DNA of 64,000 nt from Pseudoips prasinana (taxonomy: Eukaryota; Arthropoda; Insecta; Lepidoptera; Nolidae): assembly GCA_951640165.1 (NCBI GenBank), contig OX621252.1, forward strand, positions 24,511,934 through 24,575,933. The letters are read 5' to 3'. The notes beneath the pieces were generated by a model. The model ran no database searches. It was given only the letters and a program-made list of their open reading frames with translations, and was not told the origin of the DNA. The first letter of the stretch is position 1. Every line of letters starts with the position of its first letter. The translations under genes and the position numbers were made by a program. Positions 42,101-47,966 of this stretch are shown here, one piece after another.

Positions 42101-45100
42101 AAAATTGGGTTGAACGAGATCTGGTAAAGTCATTCTTTTTTAATACGTTATAAATCATAAACCATAATTTACCTTTCATTTAATCAACTGAAATACTTGC
42201 TGCTACGGAACCCTTCATGGGCGAGTCCGACTCGCACTTGGCCGGTTTTTATTATTATTTATACACTTTGTTCAGTTTTATAAGCAAATTAAGATAAGTC
42301 CTCAATTTATATTGGTCATCCGGCTGATATCGTTTACTGCTGGATATAGGACTTCTCCAAAGATTTTCATAACGTTGCAATTTAGGGTGGTTTGCCGTAG
42401 TCACAGCGAGTTGACGACTGCAGTAAGGGGGTAGCTAATAGATACATTTTTTTTTTTTTTCGGGTTGAAAAATCCTGCATGGATGTCCTCCTCCTTGGGG
42501 GAGGCGGAGGGGTCTGTCAGACTCCTACTGACTAAAAACCACCCCGGTGTTCCATCTCACACCTGTGCCGGGGGTCTCGGGAACATACGATACTTCCGCA
42601 ACCCGGTGTATCCTTTAATCGCTTTTTACGGTAACCACGGGGTTATATAAAACTACCCTAGTGTTGTTTCTCGACAGTAACCGATATCAAAACTGGATGA
42701 AGCAACATAACGTAAATATAATTAATCTTTAAAAATAAAATCGATATTAAAATAATTTTATGAGAGTATCTCGAAAGCATCCTTTATTATAAAAAAATAT
42801 GCGGATCAGTATAAGGGCTGGTTGAAGTGAAAACTATTTTTTAATTTCTCATTCTCGGAAAGTACTGTTTATTTGATCCGAGTGGAAGATGCTACATCCC
42901 ACCTTTGGGCGGTAACGACTCATACATACTAATTGCTTCCCTCCCTATGGAGGGAATAAATTTGAAAATTAGAACTAAATTTGGTTAGGCAGTCGGCTGC
43001 TAAATATCACACTAATATTATAAACGGGCCTGTTCGCGTGGTTGGTAGATACGCTGCCTCCGGGTCGTGGGTTTGATTCCCACCCGGGACAAATATTTGT
43101 GTGCATGAACATGTATGTTTGTCTTGAGTCTGGGTGTACATTATCTATATAAGTATGTATTTACAAAACAAAAATAGTATATGTAGTATATCAGTTATCT
43201 AGTTTCCATAGTACAAGCTCTGCTCAGTTTGGGATCAGATGACCGTGTGAGAATAATGTCCCAGGATATTATTATTATTATAAAAGTGGAGGTTTGTGAG
43301 TATGTGACTGTGTGAGTGTGTATGTTTGTTACCTCTTCACGTCTACTTATAAACTTTATAAATTATAGCCTATGTGTTAATCTAGGGTGTCAGCTAACTG
43401 CATACCAAATTTTATTGAAATCGCTCCAGCCGGCAGCCGTTTAGACGTGAAGAGGTAACAAACATACACACTCACAGAGTCACACACTCACAAACCTTCG
43501 CCTTTATAATATTAGTGTGATAGTTAATCCATAAAAAAATCATATATTCATCCCTTAGGAAGGTGGCTTAAAATACAGGATATTTGTGAAAAAAGCGATA
43601 TCTTCACAAAATGCCGAACTAATACGGATATAAAGCGTGTTTTGCGTTATGTAATTCATGCATATTTCATACAATTAACTAAAGAGATAAGATAATTGTA
43701 GGAATTATATATATCTCTTCAATGATTAGTCTATAAAATGTGTCAAAACAACTTTATCGCAAAACTTATGAATGCCTATAGTGATTTAAATAGGTAAAAG
43801 ATAAATAACGTTTTATGCGGCTTAGTATGACATAGGCTACCTTAAATCACACTAATATTATAAAGGAGAAAGTTAGTGAGTGTGTATGTTTGTTACTTCT
43901 TTACATCTAAATCTTAATTCCATCTTTTTACTTCAGCGGCCGCCTGAGCTGTGGCCCGAACCCCATAAGGGGCACCCTCAGGTATTAGTCGCTTAAATTA
44001 AGCTACTGGTTGAGAGCCTTTTGCGGTAGCCAACTGCTCGTTGTTTTCAATTCTTTAATTTGATATACTGTTGCTAAATGTAACAATAATAGCTTAGTAA
44101 CTTGCTATTTATTATTTATTTAAGGCTATTAAAAATATATGTGACGAAACAGACCGCATGGACGGACTAATTCAAAAAATTTGTTGCTTTAATTACTGTT
44201 TTTAAACAAGTACAAGTGTATGTAAATACCCAAGTGCTAAATAAATTTCATTATTTCATTAAGCATGGAGCAATTTTAATAAAGTTTGGTATGGAGTTAG
44301 CTGACACCCTGGATTAACAATTAGGTTTAAACAGCGGGGCACAGCTAGTGTATTTATCTACTATATAAAAATAAGTCGGGTTTTCCTTCCTGACGCTATA
44401 ACTCCAGAACGCACGAACCGATTTCCACGGTTTTGCATTCGTTGGAAAGGTCTCGAGCTCCGTGAGGTTTAAAGCAAAGAAAATTTATAAAATCTAACGC
44501 GGGTAACACCGCGGGGCACAACTAGTCTTCTACTATATAAAAATAAGTCGGGTTTTCCTTCCTGACGCTATAACTCCAGAATGCACGAACCGATTTCCAC
44601 GGTTTTGCATTCGTTGGAAAGGTCTCGGGCTCCGTGAGGTTTATAGCAAAGAAAATTTATAAGATTTAACGCGGGTAACACCGCGGGGCACAGCTAGTAA
44701 AGTATAAATAGCTAATATGTTTATAAAGTTATAGGGTGCCCTATCTCAAAATGATTAAAGGGACACCTTAGTTGATCACTTCGTTGTCCGTCTTTCTATT
44801 TGTCTGTAGGTATGTCAATCATGATACTTTTCTCAGGTCCGAGTGGAGATATCAAGTTGAAATTAATATCTCATAGTTAGGACACTTCCTTGTAGCTGTA
44901 CATCAAAAGATACGGTTGTTATTTTAATTAGTTAATCTGAAAGAGATACTTAAATTCACGAAACTGATATTACTCAGTAAACAAAAAATATAGAAACTAT
45001 AATAGGAATACTCAAATCAAACTGGAGAGAACAAATAAGAGCCGTGACATTGACATTTGAATTAGTTATGATTATATTCCTATTATTGTTTTATTATTTG

Positions 45101-46501
45101 TATACTTTTACACTAAAATTAATTGGGAGTCACAAAATATTATTATAATTTAAGAATTTTTAAACAAATATTTGCACGACGTACCTAAATGTCGAATATG
45201 GTGGAACCTCACTCATCTATATCAACAATTATTATAAAACCTGTATTCTAGCTAATGTTTGAACTGAATCATAAAAATATTTTTATGATTCAGTTCAAAC
45301 TGCAGATTTAAATATTTACATCTCATCATTATTATCTCATATTTACATCATATCTCTATCTCATATTTACATCATATCGGAGCCTGTGTGACGGATCTCC
45401 AGGTTCTCTTACTCCTTAAGAGAACCTGGAGATCCGTCACACAGGCTCCGAACCTAGTACGGACTCCAGCTCTCAAAAAGTTAATGTACCAAAAAACTTG
45501 ATATGATTATTTGTAAAAAAAATAAAAATATTTTTATGATTCAGTTCAAACTGCAGATTTAAATATTTACATCTATCTAGAATTTATTATATTGTATAGT
45601 TCACTATATTAAGTACTACAAACATGATCTCACTTATTATTATTGGTTGGTTTTGGTTGCCTATTTCGACGATCATAGTGATCGTGATCGGCGTTCAAAT
45701 AGATGAAGATTAAAAATGATTAATTAATTAATCTTCGCCTATTTGACCGCCGATCACGATCATGATGATAGGCGAATTAGGCGGTAGGTCCCCTAGTGAA
45801 CAGACGCCAGCACATCAAGCTATCCCAATCTGTCAAATTCCCCCATTTGAAAGTGAACCTTAATTTAATGTGATAAAGTTGAAAATCTATAAAAGCAATT
45901 TGACAGATTGAGGGTAGCTGGATGTGCTGGCGTCTGTACATATGTCGGCAAAAGAATAGGGAGTCCGTAAATAAGACCAGAAGGCTTCTAGTCTTATTTA
46001 CGGGCTCCCTATTCTTTTCGAGGTAAGATAGCAGTTACGTCGTGATTAACTCTGATAGCTAGCCACATACCTTAAACAGGAATATAACCTCGATAAAATT
46101 GGGCCAAGGCAAAGAAGATGAAGTTAGATATCTGGCATAGAATACTGTCTAATTGAAGTTATCCTATCGGTATATATCTGCTATACACACATACATATGT
46201 TTATAGGATACCCCCATTATTTTTAATAACTTAATGTTTTGTAAAATTTGAAATAGATTTAGATAAACATATTGTTTTGTATAAGTTACATTAGCATTAG
46301 TTATATAATAGATTGCTTAGATATAGAAATTAGTATTAAGCAACCGTCCGATTTAGAACTTAAGAAACTAGTTACTTCATTTTAATACCTGTTTCTCATG
46401 TAAGTGAAATTGTTGTTCTTTTGAGAAATAAATATCTTAAACCCGATACACTTACCCACAGCGGCCCCGATGACACACAAAATCAAAGCAAGATTTCTCA
46501 T
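27027..46501 (-). CDS. Gene A: secreted protein of unrecognised family, seven coding exons, about 299 aa
   Basis: Exons in order: 46501-46456, 40913-40893, 40217-39979, 34972-34846, 29296-29123, 28638-28454 and 27134-27027; these sum to 900 nt. Seen: a signal peptide ([16 protein letters not shown]), a 7-codon micro-exon, then [37 protein letters not shown], a Trp/Tyr-rich segment ([20 protein letters not shown]), [40 protein letters not shown] and a final exon [18 protein letters not shown] ... HPYFIFC. Four N-X-S/T sequons and several Cys fit an extracellular protein. Introns are full of transposons but every exon is open, so it is likely functional. Exon 3's acceptor is the weak point. The family was not recognised; gene B is a paralogue. 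TATA box upstream. Confidence 0.8.
27178..27445 (+). mobile_element. SINE family B
   Basis: Clear tRNA-like head: A box TGGTCTAGCGGTAGC, B box GGTTCAAATCC, CGGGTCGGGCCAGAAAGTGA, then TTAGTATCAGTCCGGAGTCT and TCATGAGAGGAATATAAAGT. Intron 6 of gene A. Confidence 0.8.
27605..27865 (-). mobile_element. SINE family A
   Basis: Reverse copy: tail CCCATGATATT at 27605, GCTCTGCTTAGTTTGGGAGC, ... GGGTTCGATTCCCACCCAGG, degraded head. Confidence 0.85.
27880..28062 (+). pseudogene. RTE-clade LINE ORF2 C-terminus
   Basis: Reads [16 protein letters not shown] then a shifted [20 protein letters not shown] and VFVQQWTSF before the stop; this WRSxGExxVQQWTS ending is the conserved end of insect RTE proteins. 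One frameshift. Confidence 0.75.
28062..28385 (+). repeat. Dispersed repeat family E
   Basis: AAGTGGGTCACCTGATGGTG ... CACCGCCGCCCATGGACACT ... GTTGCCGGCC ... CTTCCCCCAC ... AACGCTATGCCCTACCTCTC. The same order occurs at 35131-35336. It has no coding frame. Confidence 0.7.
28454..28638 (-). CDS. Gene A exon 6
   Basis: Acceptor CTTTCAG, then [40 protein letters not shown] and [20 protein letters not shown], ending E at donor GAG|GTGAG in phase 0. Confidence 0.85.
28838..29030 (+). mobile_element. SINE family C, complete
   Basis: GTGTGGCGCAGCGGCTAAAA (A box), CGCGGGTTCGAGTCCC (B box), core CTGAGTCTGGATGTAATTTG, TACCCCGCGACACAGGG and an A-rich end. Intron 5/6 boundary side of gene A, near exon 5. 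Confidence 0.85.
29123..29296 (-). CDS. Gene A exon 5
   Basis: Acceptor CTTTTTGCAG, then [40 protein letters not shown] and ... [12 protein letters not shown], with phase 1 donor G|GTGAG. Two N-glycosylation sequons (NVT, NFT). Confidence 0.85.
29420..29985. repeat. Tandem array, about 117-bp unit, about five copies
   Basis: Each unit has GAGGAAGTATCTATATAAAT, GGAGAACTGTCTCTAGTTCTCC (given in outline; the outer parts are complementary), TTGGGTACAGAGACAGGAAA and GTGAGTAAAATAGCGTATCT. Copies 1 and 2 are nearly identical and later ones diverge. Ends about 120 bp upstream (5') of exon 5 in gene A's intron 4. Confidence 0.85.
30440..30520 (-). mobile_element. tRNA-like SINE head fragment
   Basis: Reverse strand GACGCCTGATTGGTAGAGCG then GGTTCGATCCCCGCCGGAC has A- and B-box-like motifs but no tRNA fold with acceptor stem; read as a SINE head remnant. 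Confidence 0.4.
30936..31323 (-). mobile_element. Helitron-like non-autonomous element
   Basis: Reverse strand starts TCCCACTAATATTATAAACG and ends CGCGGGTGAAACCGTGGGGC ATAGCTAA followed by T, with the CG-rich hairpin near the end. 388 bp. Confidence 0.75.
31483..31815 (-). mobile_element. LINE 3' UTR fragment (family X)
   Basis: Reverse strand CCCTCAGGTATTAGTCG ... CTACTGGTTGAGAGCC ... AAATTTCATTATTTCATT. The same block occurs in the opposite orientation at 43925-44280. Confidence 0.65.
31920..32100 (+). mobile_element. Decayed SINE family C
   Basis: ACGTGTAGCGCAATGTTAAG head, GGTTCGGGTTCAATTCCC, GTTGTTTTGACTCTGGATGT core and CCCTCCGCAATACATCGATT: the family C order with many changes. Confidence 0.6.
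32667..32843 (+). mobile_element. Helitron-like element, 177 bp
   Basis: Begins TCACACTAATATTATAAAGG and ends GGGTACAGCTAG before T. It straddles the inner end of the left arm; the right arm has only its 5' part. Confidence 0.7.
33160..33410 (+). other. GC-rich open block in inverted-repeat spacer
   Basis: A frame without stop from 33164 (CTG start, not ATG) reads [20 protein letters not shown] ... [20 protein letters not shown]. Composition differs strongly from the AT-rich surroundings. No family was recognised; it could be a captured gene fragment or noncoding. Confidence 0.3.
34200..34592 (-). mobile_element. SINE family B, long copy
   Basis: Reverse strand: CTCTAGCGGTAGCGTGTTCA head, GGTTCAAATCCCGGGTCGGG, AAAAAGTGATTTTGGGA, TCAGTATCAGCCCGAAGTCT, GGTCCTGTACCTGACCTCTT, CATCGGATCATGAGAGTGAT, and an extended 3' part ending in GGCCGCCGTGGCCGAAATTC. 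Confidence 0.85.
34591..34829 (+). mobile_element. Helitron-like element (subfamily 2) next to exon 4 donor
   Basis: Starts TCTGTACTAATATTATAAAG and ends CGCGGAACGAAGTCCGCGGG CACTACTAG followed by T; hairpin CGCGGA/TCCGCG sits about 9 nt from the end. Another copy at 36101-36361 (-). Confidence 0.8.
34846..34972 (-). CDS. Gene A exon 4
   Basis: Acceptor GTCAACAG, then [20 protein letters not shown] ... [11 protein letters not shown] and a phase 1 donor A|GTAAG. No ATG occurs in frame, so it is easily missed. A Helitron end lies 16 bp beyond the donor. Confidence 0.85.
35000..35440 (-). mobile_element. SINE family A split by repeat family E
   Basis: 3' half at 35000-35130 and 5' half at 35337-35440 of one reverse family A copy. 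The interruption (35131-35336) is repeat E, with TAAATA-type sequence at both junctions. Confidence 0.75.
35131..35336 (+). repeat. Dispersed repeat family E inserted in SINE
   Basis: T-rich start, then GCAAGTGGGTCACCTGATGG, CACCGCCGCCCATAGACACT, GTTGCCGGCCTTTAAAAGTC and CGCTATGCCCTACCTCTC. Same as 28062-28385 without its internal insertion. Confidence 0.7.
35445..36095. other. AT-rich intron sequence, nothing recognised
   Basis: Intron 3 of gene A. No repeat ends, no conserved frame. Confidence 0.4.
36101..36361 (-). mobile_element. Helitron-like element (subfamily 2)
   Basis: Reverse strand starts TCTATACTAATATTATAAAG and ends GTCCGCGGCCACTGCTAG followed by T. 261 bp. Confidence 0.75.
36398..36535 (+). 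mobile_element. 5S rRNA-like SINE (family D), partial
   Basis: AATGGGTGATCGCCTAAGTG, then GTGTGCTTCGGAGGGGACAT and GTTGCCTACTAGGCGGTTTG, in the same order as in 36975-37190. Confidence 0.55.
36540..36662 (-). mobile_element. SINE family A, 5' part
   Basis: Reverse strand CGACGGGCCTGTTGGCGTGG, GGTCGTGGGTTCGATTCCCA, up to TGTTTGTCCTGG. Confidence 0.8.
36975..37190 (+). mobile_element. 5S rRNA-derived SINE (family D)
   Basis: Begins CCGTAAGTGATCGGCAAGGT TGAGCAACTAGG, then GTCGGTCCATAGATGGGTGA CC. These align with 5S rRNA GAAGTTAAGCAAC...GGTCAGTACTTGGATGGGTGACC, suggesting a SINE3-type head. The 3' part has CGGAGGCCTATTGGGCGGC and ACACTAGGGTAACCACTGAC. Confidence 0.6.
37383..37640 (-). mobile_element. 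SINE family A, complete
   Basis: Reverse strand from GGCGTGGTGGCGTGGTTGGT through GGGTTCGATTCCCACCCGGG, core CTGAGTCTGGGTGTAAATTA to tail AATAATATCCTCAGG-type end. Confidence 0.85.
37769..38482. repeat. Minisatellite: 42-bp unit, 17 copies
   Basis: 714 bp = 17 x 42. Unit GGGTAGCCAACTGTGCAGTG then TCTCTGTGTACTATCACCAA AC. Copies are nearly identical; variants include ACTATG in copies 4 and 8 and TATTACC in two late copies. Because 42 is a multiple of 3, two forward frames and one reverse frame are open throughout. Intron 3 of gene A. Confidence 0.95.
38660..39385 (+). mobile_element. SINE family A split by a Helitron
   Basis: 5' half 38660-38792 (GACGGGCCTGTTGGCGTGGT ... TCTGGGTGTAA) and 3' half 39244-39385 (TTATCTATATAATTATGTAA ... 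TGTCCCAGGATATTA). Removing 38793-39243 restores the normal SINE sequence with no target duplication. Confidence 0.9.
38793..39243 (+). mobile_element. Helitron-like element with readable empty site
   Basis: 451 bp, begins TCTTAATATATAAAATTCTC and ends GTGAAACCGCGGGGCATAGC TAG; hairpin-forming CGC/GCG near the end. Inserted between A and T of a SINE (GTGTAA|TTATC), exactly the Helitron rule. Confidence 0.9.
39498..39575. repeat. Near-perfect hairpin, arms about 35 bp
   Basis: TTTATTGGCTTCAACTTTAT ... TAATGGTAGAAATAAATTGA AGCCAATAAA; centre CATCCCTG. Confidence 0.8.
39589..39745 (+). mobile_element. SINE family C, internal deletion
   Basis: GTGTGGCGCAGCGGCTAAGA head; B box truncated after CGTGTCGCAGGTTC; core CTGAGTCTGGATGTAATTTG and ACTCCGCGACGCAGGG. 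Confidence 0.8.
39979..40217 (-). CDS. Gene A exon 3
   Basis: Encodes ... [39 protein letters not shown] and [17 protein letters not shown], ending GTQVA at a GTGAGT donor in phase 0. The 5' boundary is set by phase at the first TAAG of a TAAGTAAGTAAGG run. A better-looking AG|GTTACATG would break the frame, so the boundary is uncertain by a few codons. Confidence 0.7.
40300..40890. other. Intron 2 of gene A and flank, no repeat recognised
   Basis: Apart from a small inverted repeat near 40428-40460 (GTAGTAAAATTACTAC ... GTAGTATTTTACTAC) nothing was recognised. The forward ORF overlapping micro-exon 2 (40745-41017) is antisense and has no family signature. Confidence 0.4.
40893..40913 (-). 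CDS. Gene A exon 2 (21-nt micro-exon)
   Basis: Between TTTCAG and GTATGT. Encodes (G)MDPNLK(G), entering and leaving in phase 1. Gene B has a 24-nt exon at 61952-61975 encoding (G)YWERGLK(G) with the same phases. Confidence 0.7.
41159..41291. mobile_element. GTAC-MITE copy 3
   Basis: 133 bp, ends AGACTCCAGC / GCTGGCGACT, flanked by GTAC at 41155-41158 and 41292-41295. Confidence 0.85.
41385..41530 (-). mobile_element. Helitron-like remnant
   Basis: Contains AGGGTTTTACCCCCGTTAAT and TATAGCATTATGTGTTATTC, then TTGCGTGAAAGAAGATTAGT, the reverse order of the Helitron group; middle deleted. Confidence 0.5.
41635..42250 (+). repeat. Dispersed repeat family G, copy 1
   Basis: Starts AGGGTTCCGTAGCCAAATGG, with CGGAACCCTTATAGATTCGT, ACTTTTTTCCGAAACTATAA, GTGGGGTATCTATGGATAGG, a C run, and ends CTACGGAACCCTTCATGGGC GAGTCCGACTCGCACTTGGC. 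Copy 2 at 62125-62715. The terminal CGGAACCCT/AGGGTTCCG pairs are inverted. No coding frame. Confidence 0.75.
42455..42675. repeat. Probable dispersed repeat, single copy here
   Basis: T run, then TGGATGTCCTCCTCCTTGGG, CTCCTACTGACTAAAAACCA and CACCCCGGTGTTCCATCTCA. GC-rich island in AT-rich intron 1 of gene A; resembles LINE/SINE tails but was not identified. Confidence 0.35.
42815..43530. mobile_element. Inverted Helitron-like pair with SINE inside
   Basis: 42815-43015 is a shortened relative of the 32106-34167 arm (TTCCCTCCCTATGGAGGGAA). Then a Helitron-like start (TCACACTAATATTATAAA) is interrupted by SINE A (43023-43280), resumes AGTGGAGGTTTGTGAGTATG and meets an inverted copy ending TATAATATTAGTGTGA at about 43521. 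Confidence 0.7.
43023..43280 (+). mobile_element. SINE family A inserted in Helitron-like element
   Basis: CGGGCCTGTTCGCGTGGTTG head, GGGTTTGATTCCCACCCGGG, core CTTGAGTCTGGGTGTACATT, tail GCTCTGCTCAGTTTGGGATC and a terminal ATT repeat. ATTATAAA occurs on both sides, a likely target duplication. Confidence 0.85.
43847..44348 (+). mobile_element. Helitron-like element split by LINE 3' fragment
   Basis: Start TCACACTAATATTATAAAGG at 43847; end GCGGGGCACAGCTAG before T at 44348. The middle is replaced by family X LINE 3' UTR (about 43925-44280). Confidence 0.75.
43925..44280 (+). mobile_element. LINE 3' UTR fragment (family X)
   Basis: GGCCGCCTGAGCTGTGGCCC, CTCAGGTATTAGTCGC, AGCTACTGGTTGAGAGCC and end AATTTCATTATTTCATTA. 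Inverted relative of 31483-31815. Confidence 0.65.
44357..44525 (+). mobile_element. Helitron-like element, tandem copy 1
   Basis: 169 bp: TCTACTATATAAAAATAAG start, CGCGGGTAACACCGCGGGGC hairpin region, end ACAACTAG before T. Confidence 0.85.
44529..44697 (+). mobile_element. Helitron-like element, tandem copy 2
   Basis: 169 bp, same start, end ACAGCTAG before T; a few substitutions from copy 1, three bases between them. Confidence 0.85.
44700..45260. other. Intron 1 sequence, weak repeat signal only
   Basis: GGGTGCCCTATCTCAAAATG ... GTCCGTCTTTCTATTTGTCT looks like part of an old dispersed repeat; otherwise nothing was recognised. Confidence 0.35.
45267..45576. repeat. Direct repeat of about 50 bp around a hairpin
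   Basis: AAATATTTTTATGATTCAGT TCAAACTGCAG... occurs at about 45269-45320 and 45525-45576. Between them is the perfect palindrome at 45378-45450. Confidence 0.8.
45378..45450. repeat. Perfect hairpin, 34-bp arms, 5-nt loop
   Basis: CGGAGCCTGTGTGACGGATC ... and its exact reverse complement ... GATCCGTCACACAGGCTCCG around CTCCT. Confidence 0.95.
45670..45795. mobile_element. Foldback/MITE family H, compact copy
   Basis: GATCGTGATCGGCGTTCAAA then TGATTAATTAATTAATC and TATTTGACCGCCGATCACGA; right end GAATTAGGCGGTAGGTCCCC as at 12495-12510. Confidence 0.65.
45802..45935. mobile_element. GTAC-MITE copy 4
   Basis: 134 bp; ends AGACGCCAGC / GCTGGCGTCT; left flank GAAC (one change), right flank GTAC. 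Internal segment inverted relative to copies 1, 3 and 5 (the CACTTTCAAT block reads in the other direction). Confidence 0.8.
45950..46018. repeat. Hairpin, 28-bp arms with one mismatch
   Basis: AAAAGAATAGGGAGTCCGTA ... GTCTTATTTACGGGCTCCCT ATTCTTTT; loop of about 13 nt. Confidence 0.9.
46020..46450. other. First intron of gene A near exon 1, nothing recognised
   Basis: AT-rich, no repeat ends, no conserved frame. Confidence 0.4.
46456..46501 (-). CDS. Gene A exon 1 (signal peptide)
   Basis: ATG at 46501, [15 protein letters not shown] plus one base, donor G|GTAAG. Hydrophobic core and small residues at the end fit a cleavable signal peptide. Phase 1 donor, as in gene B exon 1. Confidence 0.8.
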
Positions 46502-46556
46502 ATTGCTAACGATATAATCCAAACTAACAGTAAGTGGTAATACAATCAAATCATGA

Positions 46557-46565
46557 TTTTATATA
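46557..46565 (-). promoter_or_regulatory. TATA box of gene A
   Basis: Reverse strand TATATAAAA about 56 nt upstream of the ATG; spacing leaves room for a 5' UTR of about 25-30 nt, like gene B. Confidence 0.6.
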
Positions 46566-46759
46566 CCACTTATTATCTATATGAAGACTTAAATATCATT
46601 GATAATGAGATAAAGAGGTTATTGTAATCGTAATGAAAAGAATAATAAATTTATAATGTTTTCGTATTATTTTCTAATGTTTCTATCAGTGTTACACCAC
46701 TGTTCACATGTTCGATGGGACGGTTTGCGTGATTGGTACTGGGTCTAATTATAAGTCTG

Positions 46760-47060
46760 GGTGTAATTGGAACGAAATTCCTTATCGCGCGTTGTGAAAG
46801 GGGGCTAGACGGGAAAAAATCTTAGCGAAATGTCGTCACGACACCTTTTGCAGCTGTGCGGCGTGCGCATGTTTCTCTGTCTGTCTCTCTCTCTCTATCT
46901 CTTTTATAGAAAGCAAGCCAGATATTTTCATTTCTATTTCGCATTGAACAGTGTGGTGTCGCGACGATTATTTTTGTTGAGTGTATACAAGTTTTTTGTA
47001 CATAATAAATAATAAGAAATAACTTCGTTCCATCCGGGTGTCCCTTGACACCTCTCAAGT
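46760..47060. mobile_element. Probable TIR MITE
   Basis: GGAACGAAATTCCTTATC at the left and its imperfect complement AATAAGAAATAACTTCGTTCC at the right (outline) enclose a CT-rich run (CTGTCTGTCTCTCTCTCTC). Lies between gene A's promoter and XRCC4. Confidence 0.5.
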
Positions 47061-47069
47061 TTTTATTTA

Positions 47070-47345
47070 TATAGGAATATATTTACAAAAGAAAATAAGA
47101 AGGTATATGTAATATATCAGTTATCTGGTATCCATAGTACAGACGCCAGCACATCCAGCTACCCCCATCTATCATTTTTTTTTATAGATTTTTAACTTTA
47201 TCACAAAAGAATAAGGTTCACTTTCAATTGGGGAAATTTGACAGATTGGGGTAGCTTGATATGCTGGCGTCTGTACAAGCTCTGCTTAGTTTGGGATCAG
47301 ATGGCTGTGTGTGAGAATTGTCCCAGGATAATATATTATAATTAT
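47070..47345 (+). mobile_element. SINE family A 3' part split by GTAC-MITE
   Basis: TATTTACAAAAGAAAATAAG ... ATCTGGTATCCATAGTAC, then the MITE, then AAGCTCTGCTTAGTTTGGGA and GTCCCAGGATAATAT. Confidence 0.85.
47141..47272. mobile_element. GTAC-MITE copy 5 (empty site known)
   Basis: 132 bp; AGACGCCAGC / GCTGGCGTCT ends, GTAC at 47137-47140 and 47273-47276. The intact SINE reads CATAGTACAAGCTC with one GTAC, so GTAC was duplicated on insertion. Confidence 0.9.
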
Positions 47346-47594
47346 TATTAATGGTTTTAACTTGCACATTGAAATAATAAACGAGCTGAAAATTTGCGTT
47401 TGTAATGTGTGTGTGTCTGTTTGTATGTTTGCAGTATGTACCTATTGACGTGTACAAAGATCAAAAAATAAAATCATAACTTTCGGGTTTTGAGGAATCA
47501 ACTTTTTTTCTAAATAGGTAAAGAAAAAAGTAACTTTTTTGCGACTTAAATTTGACGATTTCACTACCAAGTTTGTTACATACTCTTTGTTCAT

Positions 47595-47664
47595 CGGATA
47601 TGCTGTTCCGGTGCAAAAAATAATACCTAGTAGTTTTATTTTTTGCACCGGAACAGCATATCCG
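47595..47664. repeat. Perfect hairpin, 29-bp arms
   Basis: CGGATATGCTGTTCCGGTGC ... GCACCGGAACAGCATATCCG with 12-nt loop. Confidence 0.9.
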
Positions 47665-47760
47665 TTATCCCGGGGCTCCTCCCATCAGGCGCCAAGATAA
47701 TATTTTTAGGTAAGGTTTAGTCGGTGCAAGTCCGACAAACCCACCCGCCCTTCTTAATTG
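47665..47760 (+). repeat. Fragment of dispersed repeat family J
   Basis: CGGGGCTCCTCCCATCAGGC and GGTTTAGTCGGTGCAAGTCC match 51770-52015 in order. Confidence 0.55.
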
Positions 47761-47966
47761 ATCTGAGCCACCCGCAGACAATTTTTGCATCCGTAGGCAA
47801 AAAATAGTATTATTTATTTTATACTCGAAGACATAATTGTTGCTTAAATTAAACGTAATTTGTTATATTCTCCTTGGCTTGAATTGTCAAAATACATCAT
47901 TGTTGTAACGAGCGACATTTTTAATGCTTCTATAAGTTCCCTTTAAAATAATTACAGGATCACACA

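Noticed and set aside
44357..44697. CRISPR-like repeats
   Set aside because: Two long tandem copies with Helitron ends, no short repeat-spacer pattern; the genome is eukaryotic.
46880..46905. CT run as a regulatory GAGA element
   Set aside because: Simple repeat inside a probable MITE; not tied to either promoter.
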